Source of the DNA: Myxococcales bacterium SG8_38
Lineage (GTDB): Bacteria; Myxococcota_A; Polyangia; Polyangiales; Houyiibacteriaceae
Length of the DNA: 48,313 bases
Reading direction: 5' to 3'
Assembly (NCBI GenBank): GCA_001303415.1
Contig: LJTN01000020.1
Location: forward strand, 1 to 48,313
In this document: positions 18,233 through 26,876 of the stretch, one piece after another
How the letters are laid out: every line of letters starts with the position of its first letter
Numbering within the stretch: position 1 is the first letter of the stretch
Program-made: the position numbers and the translations under genes
The notes under the pieces: model-generated
Told to the model about the DNA's origin: nothing
The model's database searches: none
What the model saw: only the letters and a program-made list of their open reading frames with translations

Positions 18233-18384
18233 GATTGCCGCTTGTCGTATCGCTCCAGCTTCCGGTACAGGGTACGCCGGTCGAGGCCGAGGAGCTTGGC
18301 GGCTCGAGTCTTGTTGTCACCCACTGCCTTGAGCACCCGTTCAATATAGCGCTTCTCGAGGAGCCACGTACACCGTCTTCGCAT
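18229..18384 (-). pseudogene. Remnant of an NtrC-type response regulator: Fis-type helix-turn-helix only
   Basis: Only the last 43 or so residues of a sigma-54 activator remain, starting near LLEKRYIERVL and including GDNKTRAAKLLGLDRR and TLYRKLERY. That is the classic C-terminal Fis-type DNA-binding domain. The receiver and AAA+ ATPase domains are missing. Upstream, the frame runs straight into the 3' end of the aldehyde dehydrogenase gene in another phase, so the join lies near 18370. An ATG at 18384, within the dehydrogenase gene, could in principle make a 51-residue stand-alone HTH protein. Its stop codon overlaps the ilvA start. I read it as a deletion scar, with a small chance of a functional mini-protein. 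Confidence 0.75.
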
Positions 18385-19720
18385 TGACGAACTCTTGAAT
18401 ACCCAGCCAACTGAGCTCTCGGCCGTATCCCGAGTCTCCAATGCCGCCGAATGGAAGCCGCGGGTCGGAACGAACGGCGTCGTTTACGAAGCACGATCCG
18501 GCGCGAAGTCGAGCACGAGCGATTCGCTCCCCCTCGCTCTGATCTGCCGTGAATACCGCGGCGCCCAGTCCAAACCGGCTGTCGTTTGCAATGTCGATCG
18601 CGTCGTCGTCGTCCTTGGCCTCGATGATTGCAGCGACCGGACCAAACAGCTCCTCCTCGTACGCTGGCATCCCGCGCGTCACGTTCGTGAGCACCGTGGG
18701 CGGGTACCAGGCCCCCGCCTTGTTTGGCACCTCACCGCCCAGCAACAGCTTGGCGCCGCGATCGATGCTCTCGCGCACTTGGCGGTGTAGATCGTCTCGT
18801 AGGCCCACGGTCGACATCGGTCCTACCTTGGTCGCCGGATCGGTTGGATCGCCCATCTGGAGGCTTTTCATTCGCGAGACGACCAGCTCTTCCAGCTTCT
18901 TTTTCAGCGGCGAGACGACAATGAAGCGCTTCGCTGCAATGCAGCTTTGACCCGTGTTGATCATACGTGCCTTGACCGTGATGTCAGCAGCACGTTCGAG
19001 GTTGGCGTCTCGAAGGATCACGTACGGGTCCGAGCCTCCGAGCTCGAGCACCGTCTTTTTCAGCGCGTGTCCGGCGGCTGCCGCGACCTTGCGTCCGGTT
19101 TCGGTGCTTCCGGTGAAGGTCACGGCCGCGATGCGTCGATCTTCGATGAGCGCGCGGACGTCTTTCGCTTCGACCAATGCGCTTCCGACCAGTCCGCTCG
19201 GAGCGCCTGCTTCTCGAACCAACGAAACGATGGCCTCCGAGCATCCCGGAACGTTCGATGCGTGCTTCAAAACGACTGCGTTGCCGGCCATCAAAGCGGG
19301 CGCGGCAAATCGGAAGAACTGCCAAAACGGGAAGTTCCAGGGCATGATGGCAAGCACGACGCCCAATGGAGCCAAGTGCACGTAGCTCCGCTCCGCATCG
19401 GTTTCTACGTGTTTGGGAGCGAGGAAACTGGCGCCATTGTCCGCGTAGTATTCGCACACCCATGCGCACTTGTTGGCCTCCGCCTCCCCTTCGCTGACGG
19501 GCTTGCCCATTTCTTTCGCGGCGAGGAGGGCAAGCTCCGAGGCTCTGTCGCGAAGAGTCGATGCGAGCCTTCGCAGCAGCTTGGCACGCTCGCTCAAAGT
19601 CGCTTGCGACCATGCGTCGAAAGCGTGATGTGCTTGCTGCAGCACGTGTTTCGCCTCATCGAGATCCACGTAGGGGGTCGGACCCATTTCTCCTCCGGTT
19701 GCAGGGTTGATGAGAGTCAT
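18341..19720 (-). CDS. Aldehyde dehydrogenase, succinate-semialdehyde dehydrogenase-like
   Basis: NAD(P)-dependent aldehyde oxidase of 459 residues. PWNFPFW is at 127-133, catalytic Glu226 lies in LELGGSDP, and nucleophile Cys260 in NTGQSC. The C-terminus contains the family's PFGGIGDSGYGRE and the final strand EFVNAKTVYV. This short form matches the Sad/YneI succinate-semialdehyde group. The last six or so residues (PREALY) are not family-like: they come from the start of a regulator's HTH segment read in another frame, so the natural stop was lost. The enzyme itself looks complete. The start ATG has a GGAAGAAGGG ribosome-binding site. Confidence 0.87.
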   Translation of the reverse strand: MTLINPATGGEMGPTPYVDLDEAKHVLQQAHHAFDAWSQATLSERAKLLRRLASTLRDRASELALLAAKEMGKPVSEGEAEANKCAWVCEYYADNGASFLAPKHVETDAERSYVHLAPLGVVLAIMPWNFPFWQFFRFAAPALMAGNAVVLKHASNVPGCSEAIVSLVREAGAPSGLVGSALVEAKDVRALIEDRRIAAVTFTGSTETGRKVAAAAGHALKKTVLELGGSDPYVILRDANLERAADITVKARMINTGQSCIAAKRFIVVSPLKKKLEELVVSRMKSLQMGDPTDPATKVGPMSTVGLRDDLHRQVRESIDRGAKLLLGGEVPNKAGAWYPPTVLTNVTRGMPAYEEELFGPVAAIIEAKDDDDAIDIANDSRFGLGAAVFTADQSEGERIARARLRAGSCFVNDAVRSDPRLPFGGIGDSGYGRELSWLGIQEFVNAKTVYVAPREALY

Positions 19721-19861
19721 GTTTCCCTTCTTCCTTTCACCCTTCGCCCCCCACGGCGAGCCTGTTCACGACGCGCTTATCGCGGGTCGCAGCCAATGGT
19801 ACCGTGCCACGCAAGACCGCGAATCCCCCAAATGCCGAAACTCGGTCAGATCCTACGCCGG

Positions 19862-20674
19862 TCAGGGTTCAGCCGGATAGGCAACGGACTCAGCCATCCC
19901 CTGCTTCGAGCCGGATGATCGTTTGGTTGCGAACGTGTATTGGATGCCAAGATACGCCCGTACCTCGAGTCGAGGCGCATTGAACGCAACGAACGCTGTG
20001 CTCAACGCTGCGAGAAGTCGAATTTCGCTGCCGAGAATGCCGTAGTCCGTTCCCAAGGAGCCGCCGAGATTGGCCGAGGCTCCGGAGCCCAGACACCACG
20101 TCTCGAACAGGACGTCGAGCTTGCGACTCACCGAGTAGCGCGCGTAGGGAGCTACGAACCATCGATGGACACTGTTGAGAACCGGCTCGTATCCAACGTC
20201 GAATCCGATCACGGCCCGGCGGCGCGCTCCGACGGCGAGCTCGCCCTGAAGGGGCAGCAAGGCGAAAGAGCGACTGATTCTGGCCATGTTGACAGCAAAC
20301 GCGGGCGACAAAGCCAGTGAGCCTCGATCGGTCTCGAAGAGCTCCCACTTGAGGCCCGGGGCGAGCAAAGAGTTGGGCCTCCACCACACCTCCCCCGCGC
20401 GAATGGGCAGCCCGTCGAGCGACGCGATGAATGTCATGTCGAGCGAGTCGACGAGCCCGACCGTGAGGTCCACCAAGGGGGCGCGCACCAAAGTCGTCTT
20501 GCCTTCATGCGCGACGCTCACCGCGAGGATGGGCTGAACCACTCCTGGTCCGACGGTGTTGGGATCATCGGAGATCAAGGGAGGCCCGGCCAAAACGCCG
20601 GCCGGCTGCAATACGAGCCCAAGCCCAATCAGGATACCGAAGAGCGTTCCTAGGTGCTTCCTCGGTAGATCCAT
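19862..20674 (-). CDS. Probable outer-membrane beta-barrel protein
   Basis: A 270-residue exported protein. The signal peptide (ILIGLGLVLQPAGVLA) is followed by PPLISDDPNTVGPG, a start seen in outer-membrane transporter-like proteins of the phenol-degradation MetA type. The remainder is a series of amphipathic strands with aromatic caps, including LLAPGLKWELFE and APYARYSVSRKLDVLFETW, and ends IQYTFA before a short polar tail. I chose the ATG at 20674 because the signal peptide begins there; the longer open frame upstream has no coding character. Substrate is unknown. It is divergent from the CBS-domain gene. Confidence 0.6.
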   Translation of the reverse strand: MDLPRKHLGTLFGILIGLGLVLQPAGVLAGPPLISDDPNTVGPGVVQPILAVSVAHEGKTTLVRAPLVDLTVGLVDSLDMTFIASLDGLPIRAGEVWWRPNSLLAPGLKWELFETDRGSLALSPAFAVNMARISRSFALLPLQGELAVGARRRAVIGFDVGYEPVLNSVHRWFVAPYARYSVSRKLDVLFETWCLGSGASANLGGSLGTDYGILGSEIRLLAALSTAFVAFNAPRLEVRAYLGIQYTFATKRSSGSKQGMAESVAYPAEP

Positions 20675-20910
20675 TTGAGCCCGAGCGGTGGCATGATCCT
20701 TGCGACCATGAGTAGCATGTGTCAGGTGAAACCAATACTCGTAGCGCGAGCTAGACCGGCTCAGAGCTGCGTTTCCCCCGCTAGGATAGACGATGAGCAC
20801 CACGTCTGATGAGTCCTTGCCTGGTTCGCTCGAGGCATTCGGAAGTCGGATTCTGCGATAGCCATGGCGCGCCTCCCTGCCTAGACTTGCGAGCAAGAGG
20901 AGAAGATAGA

Positions 20911-21378
20911 ATGGCAATCATTGGCTCATTGATGAAGACGCACATGGTGACCGCAGCACCCCACACCACGGTGGCCGAGGCCGCCCGTTCCATGGCAGAC
21001 AATGAGGTCGGTGCAGTCCTCGTCGTCGAAGATGGCGAGATTCGGGGCATCTTGTCTGAGCGTGACGTGGTTTCGCGCGTGATCGCCGAGGGCAAAGATC
21101 CAGCGACCACCCAGGTGTCGGAGGTTGCCACACCGGACGTTTTCGCCGTCGACGTGCACGTTCACGTCCGCGAGTGCGCAACGCTTCTACGCGACAGAGG
21201 GATTCGCCATCTGCCCGTGACGAAGGAAGGAAAGGCCGCGGGCATTCTTTCGAGCCGCGACTTCTTCGCGTACGTCGCCGAAGGGCTGGAGAGACTCATC
21301 GACCGCACCCGCTACGAGCAGAAGCTTCGCGAGGGCGAAGACCCCTACGATCACTTGGGGGGCTCATATGGCAAGTGA
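20911..21378 (+). CDS. Two-CBS-domain protein
   Basis: A 155-residue cytoplasmic protein made of a tandem CBS pair (Bateman module), which usually binds adenosine nucleotides. CBS1 spans about residues 8-65 (TTVAEAARSMADNEVGAVLVV, GILSERDVV) and CBS2 about 72-130 (VRECATLLRDRGIRHLPV, GILSSRDFF). The short charged C-terminus contains no other domain. The ATG follows an AGAGGAGAAG ribosome-binding site, and a 12-base palindrome (CTTGCGAGCAAG, 20886-20897) lies just upstream of that site. It has no operon partner, so its target is unknown. Confidence 0.85.
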   Translation: MAIIGSLMKTHMVTAAPHTTVAEAARSMADNEVGAVLVVEDGEIRGILSERDVVSRVIAEGKDPATTQVSEVATPDVFAVDVHVHVRECATLLRDRGIRHLPVTKEGKAAGILSSRDFFAYVAEGLERLIDRTRYEQKLREGEDPYDHLGGSYGK

Positions 21379-21442
21379 GCTCACGACTCAGCAGCGGAAC
21401 GAAGTCCTTAGTTCGCTCAGGTTCCAGTAGCACCGCCGCTGG

Positions 21443-22216
21443 TTACTGCGCCTTCTTGAAGATGGGGAGGTTTGCCTCGGTGGCTACGTAGATGACGTTG
21501 GGATTCTCGTTCAGCGTCTTGATCCAGAGGTACTGAAGGTACGAGTCGGACAGCGTCGAACGGACGATCTCTTGCGACTGTGCCGCCCCGCGAGCCCGCG
21601 CGATCTCGATTTCCGCGTCCTTTTCCGCTTGCTGCAGCTCGAACTGCTTCTGCTGGACTTTCTGCTCTGCAGTGAGCTTGGCTTCGATTGCGGCCTTGAA
21701 CCGCTCCGGGAGCTGGACGTCGCGGAGCAACACGTTCACTACTTCCACGCCTTGGGGACCGAGCACTGCGCTCAAGTTGTCCATGACGCTTTGACTCATT
21801 TGCTCGCGGCCTTTTTCGCTATACATGTCTCGCACCGGTTGTCCGGCCGCGACTTTCCGGATTTCCGATCGGAAGAGCGGCACGATGAGAGTCTCCCGAT
21901 ACGTGAGGCCGACCCTCTTTCGAATATCCGGCGCCATGTCGGGTTTCACCCGATAAAGCAGTGAAGTATCCAGGCCGACGACCATGCCTTCGGACGACGG
22001 CACCGAAGCGGTTTCCTTGATCTCTTGAAGCTTCACGTTCCATGTTTCGATGCTTCGAGCGACCGGGAACCGTAGGGTGAAGCCGGGCATGAGCGGTTCG
22101 TCCTTGATTTCGCCAAAGCTCATCAGGACTCCGACCTCACCGTCCTCGATCACCGTGCACCCCGTTGCGGCGGACAGCACGAATGCCGCCAGAAGCGTGA
22201 TTAGTGTGCGGCTCAT
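21443..22216 (-). CDS. SPFH/band-7 (prohibitin-like) lipoprotein
   Basis: A 257-residue membrane-associated protein of the stomatin/prohibitin superfamily. The N-terminus is a lipoprotein-type signal ending ATGC (Cys20) instead of the usual plain membrane anchor. The SPFH domain runs from about residue 24 (EVGVLMSFGEIKDEPLMPGF) to 165. A long charged coiled coil follows (ERFKAAIEAKLTAEQKVQQK through EIEIARARG). SPFH proteins form large rings that hold proteases or scaffold membranes. No NfeD or FtsH partner is adjacent. It is convergent with the CBS gene and divergent from the DUF1295 gene. Confidence 0.82.
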   Translation of the reverse strand: MSRTLITLLAAFVLSAATGCTVIEDGEVGVLMSFGEIKDEPLMPGFTLRFPVARSIETWNVKLQEIKETASVPSSEGMVVGLDTSLLYRVKPDMAPDIRKRVGLTYRETLIVPLFRSEIRKVAAGQPVRDMYSEKGREQMSQSVMDNLSAVLGPQGVEVVNVLLRDVQLPERFKAAIEAKLTAEQKVQQKQFELQQAEKDAEIEIARARGAAQSQEIVRSTLSDSYLQYLWIKTLNENPNVIYVATEANLPIFKKAQ

Positions 22217-22340
22217 GGTCTATACCTCCATCGTCTTTCTCATGGTGGTCCTAGCGTGACCTTCCTGGCCCCGCCATGGATTCAGGCTACAAAACTGCAA
22301 ACTGAGGCATTCTGCCCCCACCCGTGAGCGAGCCCTGAGC

Positions 22341-23228
22341 ATGGATTTCAAGCGCGTCGCACTCTCGTCGATCGTCACGATGGCAGCATTGGCTGCCGCT
22401 GCTGGCGTCGCTTGGGCGGCAAGCCAGGGTGGAGCCTCGATAGTCGGAATTCCCGTGGTCATGCTGTGCGCGGCGCTGGCGTTCGGAGTCCAGTGGATCG
22501 CGTTCCTACCTGCATATGCGAAGCAAACCGAGCGGTACTACGATGCCACGGGCAGCCTGACCTATGTGACCGTGGTCGGGTTTGCAATCATCGCCTCCCG
22601 AGCATTCGACCTACGCTCGATGATTCTCGGGTTGCTGATCTTCGTTTGGGCTGCGCGGCTGGGTACGTTCTTGCTGCGCCGCATTCGCTCCGAAGGATCC
22701 GACGGTCGATTCGATGACATCAAGCCGAGCGCCGCTCGGTTTTTCGTTGCGTGGACGCTGCAAGGGCTATGGGTCTTCCTGACGTCCTCGGCTGCCCTGG
22801 CAGCGATCACCACCGAGGCGCCGCGAGCTTTTGGTTGGCGCGACGTGCTCGGCGCCGCGATTTGGCTGCTTGGGTTCACGATCGAGGTGATTGCAGACTT
22901 TCAGAAGCGGCGCTTTCGCGAGCGAAACCCCGGACGCTTCGTGCACACCGGACTTTGGGCATGGTCACGGCATCCCAACTACTTCGGTGAGATCGTGTTA
23001 TGGCTAGGCGTTTTCACGATCGCCTCGTCCACCTTGGTGGGCTGGCAATGGGTCACCGTGATCTCGCCGCTCTTCGTGGTTTTCCTTCTCACCAAGGTCA
23101 GCGGAATCCCCATGCTGGAGAAGCGAGCCGAAGACCGCTGGGGCGATCACGAGAGCTATCGCCGCTACAAGGAAAGCACGCCCGTCTTGATTCCACGGCC
23201 GCCTCGTCGACGATCGGCAGAAGGGTAG
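22341..23228 (+). CDS. DUF1295 (steroid 5-alpha-reductase-like) membrane protein
   Basis: A 295-residue polytopic membrane protein with about seven hydrophobic segments. The diagnostic C-terminal half includes FQKRRFRERNPGRFVHTGLW, WSRHPNYFGEI and MLEKRAEDRWGDHESYRRYK, which define the DUF1295 family, distantly related to isoprenylcysteine methyltransferases and steroid reductases. Family members probably act on lipids or sterols using NADPH or S-adenosylmethionine, but the reaction is not established. It stands alone between a divergent SPFH gene and a convergent hypothetical gene. Confidence 0.85.
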   Translation: MDFKRVALSSIVTMAALAAAAGVAWAASQGGASIVGIPVVMLCAALAFGVQWIAFLPAYAKQTERYYDATGSLTYVTVVGFAIIASRAFDLRSMILGLLIFVWAARLGTFLLRRIRSEGSDGRFDDIKPSAARFFVAWTLQGLWVFLTSSAALAAITTEAPRAFGWRDVLGAAIWLLGFTIEVIADFQKRRFRERNPGRFVHTGLWAWSRHPNYFGEIVLWLGVFTIASSTLVGWQWVTVISPLFVVFLLTKVSGIPMLEKRAEDRWGDHESYRRYKESTPVLIPRPPRRRSAEG

Positions 23229-23240
23229 CGCATTGTCCCG

Positions 23241-23786
23241 TCATCCCTCCGGATCCTCGCGCCGCGGAGGAATCGGGTAGAGACGTTCCAGACAGTCGTT
23301 TCGACGGATGCCGAGCGCCTCCCGATGGATGAGCAGGTCGCGGCGAAGCCTCAGCGCTTCCTCCCGTTTGGCATCGTGGGCCGACAGCAGCGCGTTCTTT
23401 CGAGGTTGGTCGGTCTCGGAGCATAGAGCCCGTTCGATCAGCTCGAGCTCGAGCAGCGCATGATCGACTCTTGCGGCGCTTCGCCCGAGCGCATGGGCCA
23501 TCTCCTGAATGATCTCTTTTTCCAAGATTGCGTGCTGCTGCTTGACATCGAGCGTAGCTCTCAGTCGGTCCAAATACACGCTCTCGTAGCCTTGATCCTT
23601 CAGCTCCTCGACAAGCCGTTTCCAGGGTGGCTCACGCACCGCATGCCTAGTGTAATTCGAAAGCACCCACCGCTCACGCCACCGTGCCAACAGGGAAGCA
23701 GGCGATGGCTCACCTACGGTTTCTGAGCGACTATGCCCGACTGCAGCAGCCGCGCGACGAAACGCAACGGTCGCCAGCGGCCCCAA
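23241..23786 (-). CDS. Hypothetical helical protein
   Basis: A 181-residue protein that I do not recognise. It is almost entirely helical and charged, with likely coiled-coil stretches (KQQHAILEKEIIQEMAHALG and AKREEALRLRRDLLIHREALG), no signal peptide and no membrane segment. The best start is a TTG at 23786. Coding character is supported by codon usage and by the well-formed C-terminal region ending LYPIPPRRED. It lies 48 bases downstream of the SulP gene on the same strand and could be co-transcribed with it. Confidence 0.5.
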   Translation of the reverse strand: MGPLATVAFRRAAAAVGHSRSETVGEPSPASLLARWRERWVLSNYTRHAVREPPWKRLVEELKDQGYESVYLDRLRATLDVKQQHAILEKEIIQEMAHALGRSAARVDHALLELELIERALCSETDQPRKNALLSAHDAKREEALRLRRDLLIHREALGIRRNDCLERLYPIPPRREDPEG

Positions 23787-23834
23787 TCGGACGAGGCGAG
23801 GTCGAGCCCTGCTGTGCTCTGTCTGCCCCGACCG

Positions 23835-25391
23835 TCAGTGTGCCGATGATCGGGGGCCGGTGAGCGCGACCTTGGGCCCAGCATTTCCCATGATCTTCAT
23901 TTCGATGCCGTCGGCCTCCGCATGAGTCGCGAAGTCTTGAATGATCTCGCGGACGTCGTGGTCGAGTATTTTCGTGCTGGTCATGTCGATGGTCACGTCC
24001 GATCCCCTCGGGATCTCGCGGAGGATGCGCTTGAGCGCCGCTTTGTTGAGAAACGTCATGTGCTCGGTCAACCGAATGCTGATGCGACCGGGCTCGGTTT
24101 CTTCGCGGTAGAAATCGAGCTGATAATTGTAGATGAGAATATGGAAGACGGCGACCCCCATGCCGAGCATGATCCCGGTCAACAGATCGGTCAGCACCAA
24201 GCCGACGATCGTGACGATGAAAGGGAAAAACTGCCAGAATCCTTCCTTCCACATCTGCTTAAACAGCGAGACGCGCGCGAGCTTGTAACCGATCACTAGC
24301 AAGATGGCAGCCAAGCTTGCCAGCGGCATCTGATTAAGCACGTGCGGGATGGAGGCTACGCAGACCAAGAGCAGCACGCCGTGAACGAACGAAGCCAAGC
24401 GGGTCTTTCCACCAGCGTTGACGTTTGCCGAGCTTCGAACGATCACCTGGGTCAGGGGCAGGCCCCCGAGGAGCCCTGTCACGACGTTGCCGATGCCTTG
24501 GGCTTTGAGCTCTCTGTTCGTTGGAGTGACGCGCTTTTCGGGGTCGAGGTTGTCGGTGGCTTCGACGCAAAGGAGCGTCTCGATGCTTGCGATGAGCGCC
24601 AGAACCAGGCCGGTCGTGTACACCTCGATGTTGGCGACTTGAGAGAAGTCAGGACCCGTGAAGTGCGAAAAAAACTCGCCGAGTGAAGAGGATACCGGCA
24701 CGGCGACCAGGTGCTCGGGCGGGGGCGCCAGATCCGGCCTTAGCTTCGCGAGCGACGCAGTGACTGCGATGCCGAACGCGACGACGACCAGGGGAGCAGG
24801 AAGGGCCCGGATGATTCGCTTGTCTTTGACCGCGGGATGTTGCCACCCAATGAGAATGACGAGCGACACGATCGTCACCAGGATCGCGTTTGGGCTCAGC
24901 GCGGAAAGCGCGTAGCCGATTTCGGTGAAGGTGTTGTGTCCGTCCATCTGGAAGAACTCGAGCTCGCCTTCCCAGGACTCGTCGTATCCAAGCGCATGAG
25001 GGATCTGCTTGAGGATGAGAATCACGCCAATGCCTGCGAGCATTCCCTTGATGACGCTCGAGGGGAAGTAGTGAGCGATGACGCCCGCCTTCAAGAAGCC
25101 CGCAACGAGCTGCACCACGCCGCAGAACACCACCGCAAGCAAGTACGCATCGAAGCCCATGGATTCGATTCCTGCCGCGACCATCACCGCGAGCCCTGCC
25201 GCCGGCCCGCTCACGCCGATGCGCGAGCCGCTGAACACGGTGACGACGATGCCACCGCAGATGCCTGCGATGAGGCCGCTGAACAGTGGCGCCCCAGATG
25301 CCAGCGCAATGCCGAGGCACAAAGGAAGGGCCACGAGAAAAACGACGATACCCGCCCGGATATCGTCTCCCAAGAACCGTCGATCGTACAT
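23835..25391 (-). CDS. SulP-family anion transporter with STAS domain
   Basis: Membrane transporter of 518 residues for sulfate, bicarbonate or a related anion. The membrane domain has the SulP start (DDIRAGIVVFLVALPLCLGIA), the conserved GSRIGVSGPAAGLAVMV, and VEATDNLDPEKRVTPTNREL with QGIGNVVTGLLGGLPLTQVI. From about residue 430 there is a cytoplasmic STAS domain (SIRLTEHMTFLNKAALK, DVTIDMTSTKILDHDV). I prefer the ATG at 25391, next to the first conserved residues; a start 16 codons upstream is also in frame. The substrate is uncertain: bicarbonate carriers of this family look similar, and no carbonic anhydrase is adjacent. Confidence 0.87.
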   Translation of the reverse strand: MYDRRFLGDDIRAGIVVFLVALPLCLGIALASGAPLFSGLIAGICGGIVVTVFSGSRIGVSGPAAGLAVMVAAGIESMGFDAYLLAVVFCGVVQLVAGFLKAGVIAHYFPSSVIKGMLAGIGVILILKQIPHALGYDESWEGELEFFQMDGHNTFTEIGYALSALSPNAILVTIVSLVILIGWQHPAVKDKRIIRALPAPLVVVAFGIAVTASLAKLRPDLAPPPEHLVAVPVSSSLGEFFSHFTGPDFSQVANIEVYTTGLVLALIASIETLLCVEATDNLDPEKRVTPTNRELKAQGIGNVVTGLLGGLPLTQVIVRSSANVNAGGKTRLASFVHGVLLLVCVASIPHVLNQMPLASLAAILLVIGYKLARVSLFKQMWKEGFWQFFPFIVTIVGLVLTDLLTGIMLGMGVAVFHILIYNYQLDFYREETEPGRISIRLTEHMTFLNKAALKRILREIPRGSDVTIDMTSTKILDHDVREIIQDFATHAEADGIEMKIMGNAGPKVALTGPRSSAH

Positions 25392-25468
25392 GCCGCCCAC
25401 GGTATGGAGGCTTGATGATGCCTGCGCCAGCAGAATCATGGCCGGGAAATCGTGGACTCGAAAGGCAC

Positions 25469-25484
25469 GGAACCGAGCGGTTCC
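25469..25484. repeat. Perfect 7-bp inverted repeat upstream of the SulP gene
   Basis: GGAACCG-AG-CGGTTCC sits in the 150-base gap between astB and the SulP gene. A second GC-rich hairpin (GCGCC, loop, GGCGC) lies about 25 bases away on the astB side. Neither is followed by a T-run in the direction of transcription, so they could be weak or Rho-assisted terminators, or an operator. Confidence 0.3.
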
Positions 25485-25541
25485 CTTCTCGGAGACGCTG
25501 TTTCAGCGCCCCCGAGGCGCCTTCCTTTCTTGCGGCTGGGC

Positions 25542-26876
25542 TCAGTGTTGAAAATCGTAGAGCGCGCCGAGAGCCAAGATTCCCGTCAGCTCGTCCAGAG
25601 CCGCGCGGGATTCGTCGAGCAGCGATGGGTCGACGAGGTCCGACTCTTCGAGTCGGTCGCGGTAGTGCCGCCCGACCCAATCGTCTAGCTTACCAAAGAG
25701 ATCTTCGTCGAAGAGCACCGGCCCGTGGATGCGTTCCAGCTCTTCGGTCGCGAGCACGACTCGGAGGCGCAAACAGGCGGGGCCTCCTCCGTTTTCCATG
25801 CTTTGCCGCACGTCGATTACCTCCACTCGCCGGATGAAGGGGTCGCTCTCTTGGAGCGCCTGCAAGTAGCTCCAGACGCGCGCCGAGTCTTGGCACTCCG
25901 CAGGCACGATGAGCGCCATCTGGCCCGATGAAAGCGAGACCAGCTGGCTGTTGAACAGGTACGATGCCACGGCATCTTCGATTGGGACGTCCTTCGAAGC
26001 AACTTCGATCAGGTGAAGGTCGAAATCCGATTTGCTTCGCAACTCCTCTCCGACCCGCCCCGAGTCGATGAATGCGTCCTCGTGGAAGAAGAAGACGTTC
26101 TTGTTTCCCACTGCGATCACATCGCTATGGAACACGCCGGCGTCGATCGCCGCGGGTTGCTGTTGCGCGAACGCGAGACGCGTGTTTGACACGCCGTGAA
26201 GACGGGCTACTGCTTGCGAAGCTTCGAGGGTCTGCCGAGCGGGATGCCGCGATGGACCAGGCGCGCCCGATCGCAATGCATGCCGTCCGTAGACGAAGAG
26301 CTGTGTGCCGGGTTCTGCGTATTCGAGGCACAGACGCGAATGGTTGGCCGCGCCTTCGTCACCAAACGGCTCGGCCGGTGGCAAGGGCGCGTGATGAACG
26401 AATGTTTCCGGATCCGCGAAGATCCTGCGGAGCAATCGGGAGGTCGCAGGTACCTCGATCTGCCGGTGGAAATGACTTCTCAGATTGGCGGGCGTGAGGT
26501 GGACCTTGCCGTCTCGCGAATCGGCGCTCGGACATATGGTCGCCGCGTTGGCCGCCCACATGCTCGAGGCCGACGCGCACGCGCTCAGCAGCGCAGGGCT
26601 CTCCTTGCCGGCTCTCCGGACCACCTCGTGGTCGGTGCCCTCGAAGCCGAGGGCCCGCAGCACATCGACGGCCGGCCGGTCTTGAGGAGGAAGCACCGCC
26701 TGGGGCACCCCGAGGTCGTGGAGCAACTTCATCTTGCGGAGCCCCTGCTTTGCGGCAGCTCTCGGATTCGATGGCGCGTGCACGTTTCGCTGCGAGGCGA
26801 GATTGCCGCGTGCAAGGCCGCCGTAGTTGTGGGTGGGGCCGACCATTCCGTCGAAATTGACCTCGTGCGCGCTCAA
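25542..26876 (-). CDS. astB: N-succinylarginine dihydrolase
   Basis: Second enzyme of the arginine succinyltransferase (AST) pathway, converting N-succinylarginine to N-succinylornithine, two ammonia and carbon dioxide. It has 444 residues, close to the usual 447. The protein opens with EVNFDGMVGPTHNYGGLA, the AstB signature, and contains GDEGAANHSRL, FHSDVIAVGN with the catalytic histidine, and MENGGGPACLRLRV near the C-terminus with the active-site cysteine. The start is a TTG that overlaps the astD stop (TTGA); the frame is open upstream, but only as a shadow of astD. It is the last gene of the astA-astD-astB unit. Confidence 0.93.
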   Translation of the reverse strand: MSAHEVNFDGMVGPTHNYGGLARGNLASQRNVHAPSNPRAAAKQGLRKMKLLHDLGVPQAVLPPQDRPAVDVLRALGFEGTDHEVVRRAGKESPALLSACASASSMWAANAATICPSADSRDGKVHLTPANLRSHFHRQIEVPATSRLLRRIFADPETFVHHAPLPPAEPFGDEGAANHSRLCLEYAEPGTQLFVYGRHALRSGAPGPSRHPARQTLEASQAVARLHGVSNTRLAFAQQQPAAIDAGVFHSDVIAVGNKNVFFFHEDAFIDSGRVGEELRSKSDFDLHLIEVASKDVPIEDAVASYLFNSQLVSLSSGQMALIVPAECQDSARVWSYLQALQESDPFIRRVEVIDVRQSMENGGGPACLRLRVVLATEELERIHGPVLFDEDLFGKLDDWVGRHYRDRLEESDLVDPSLLDESRAALDELTGILALGALYDFQH

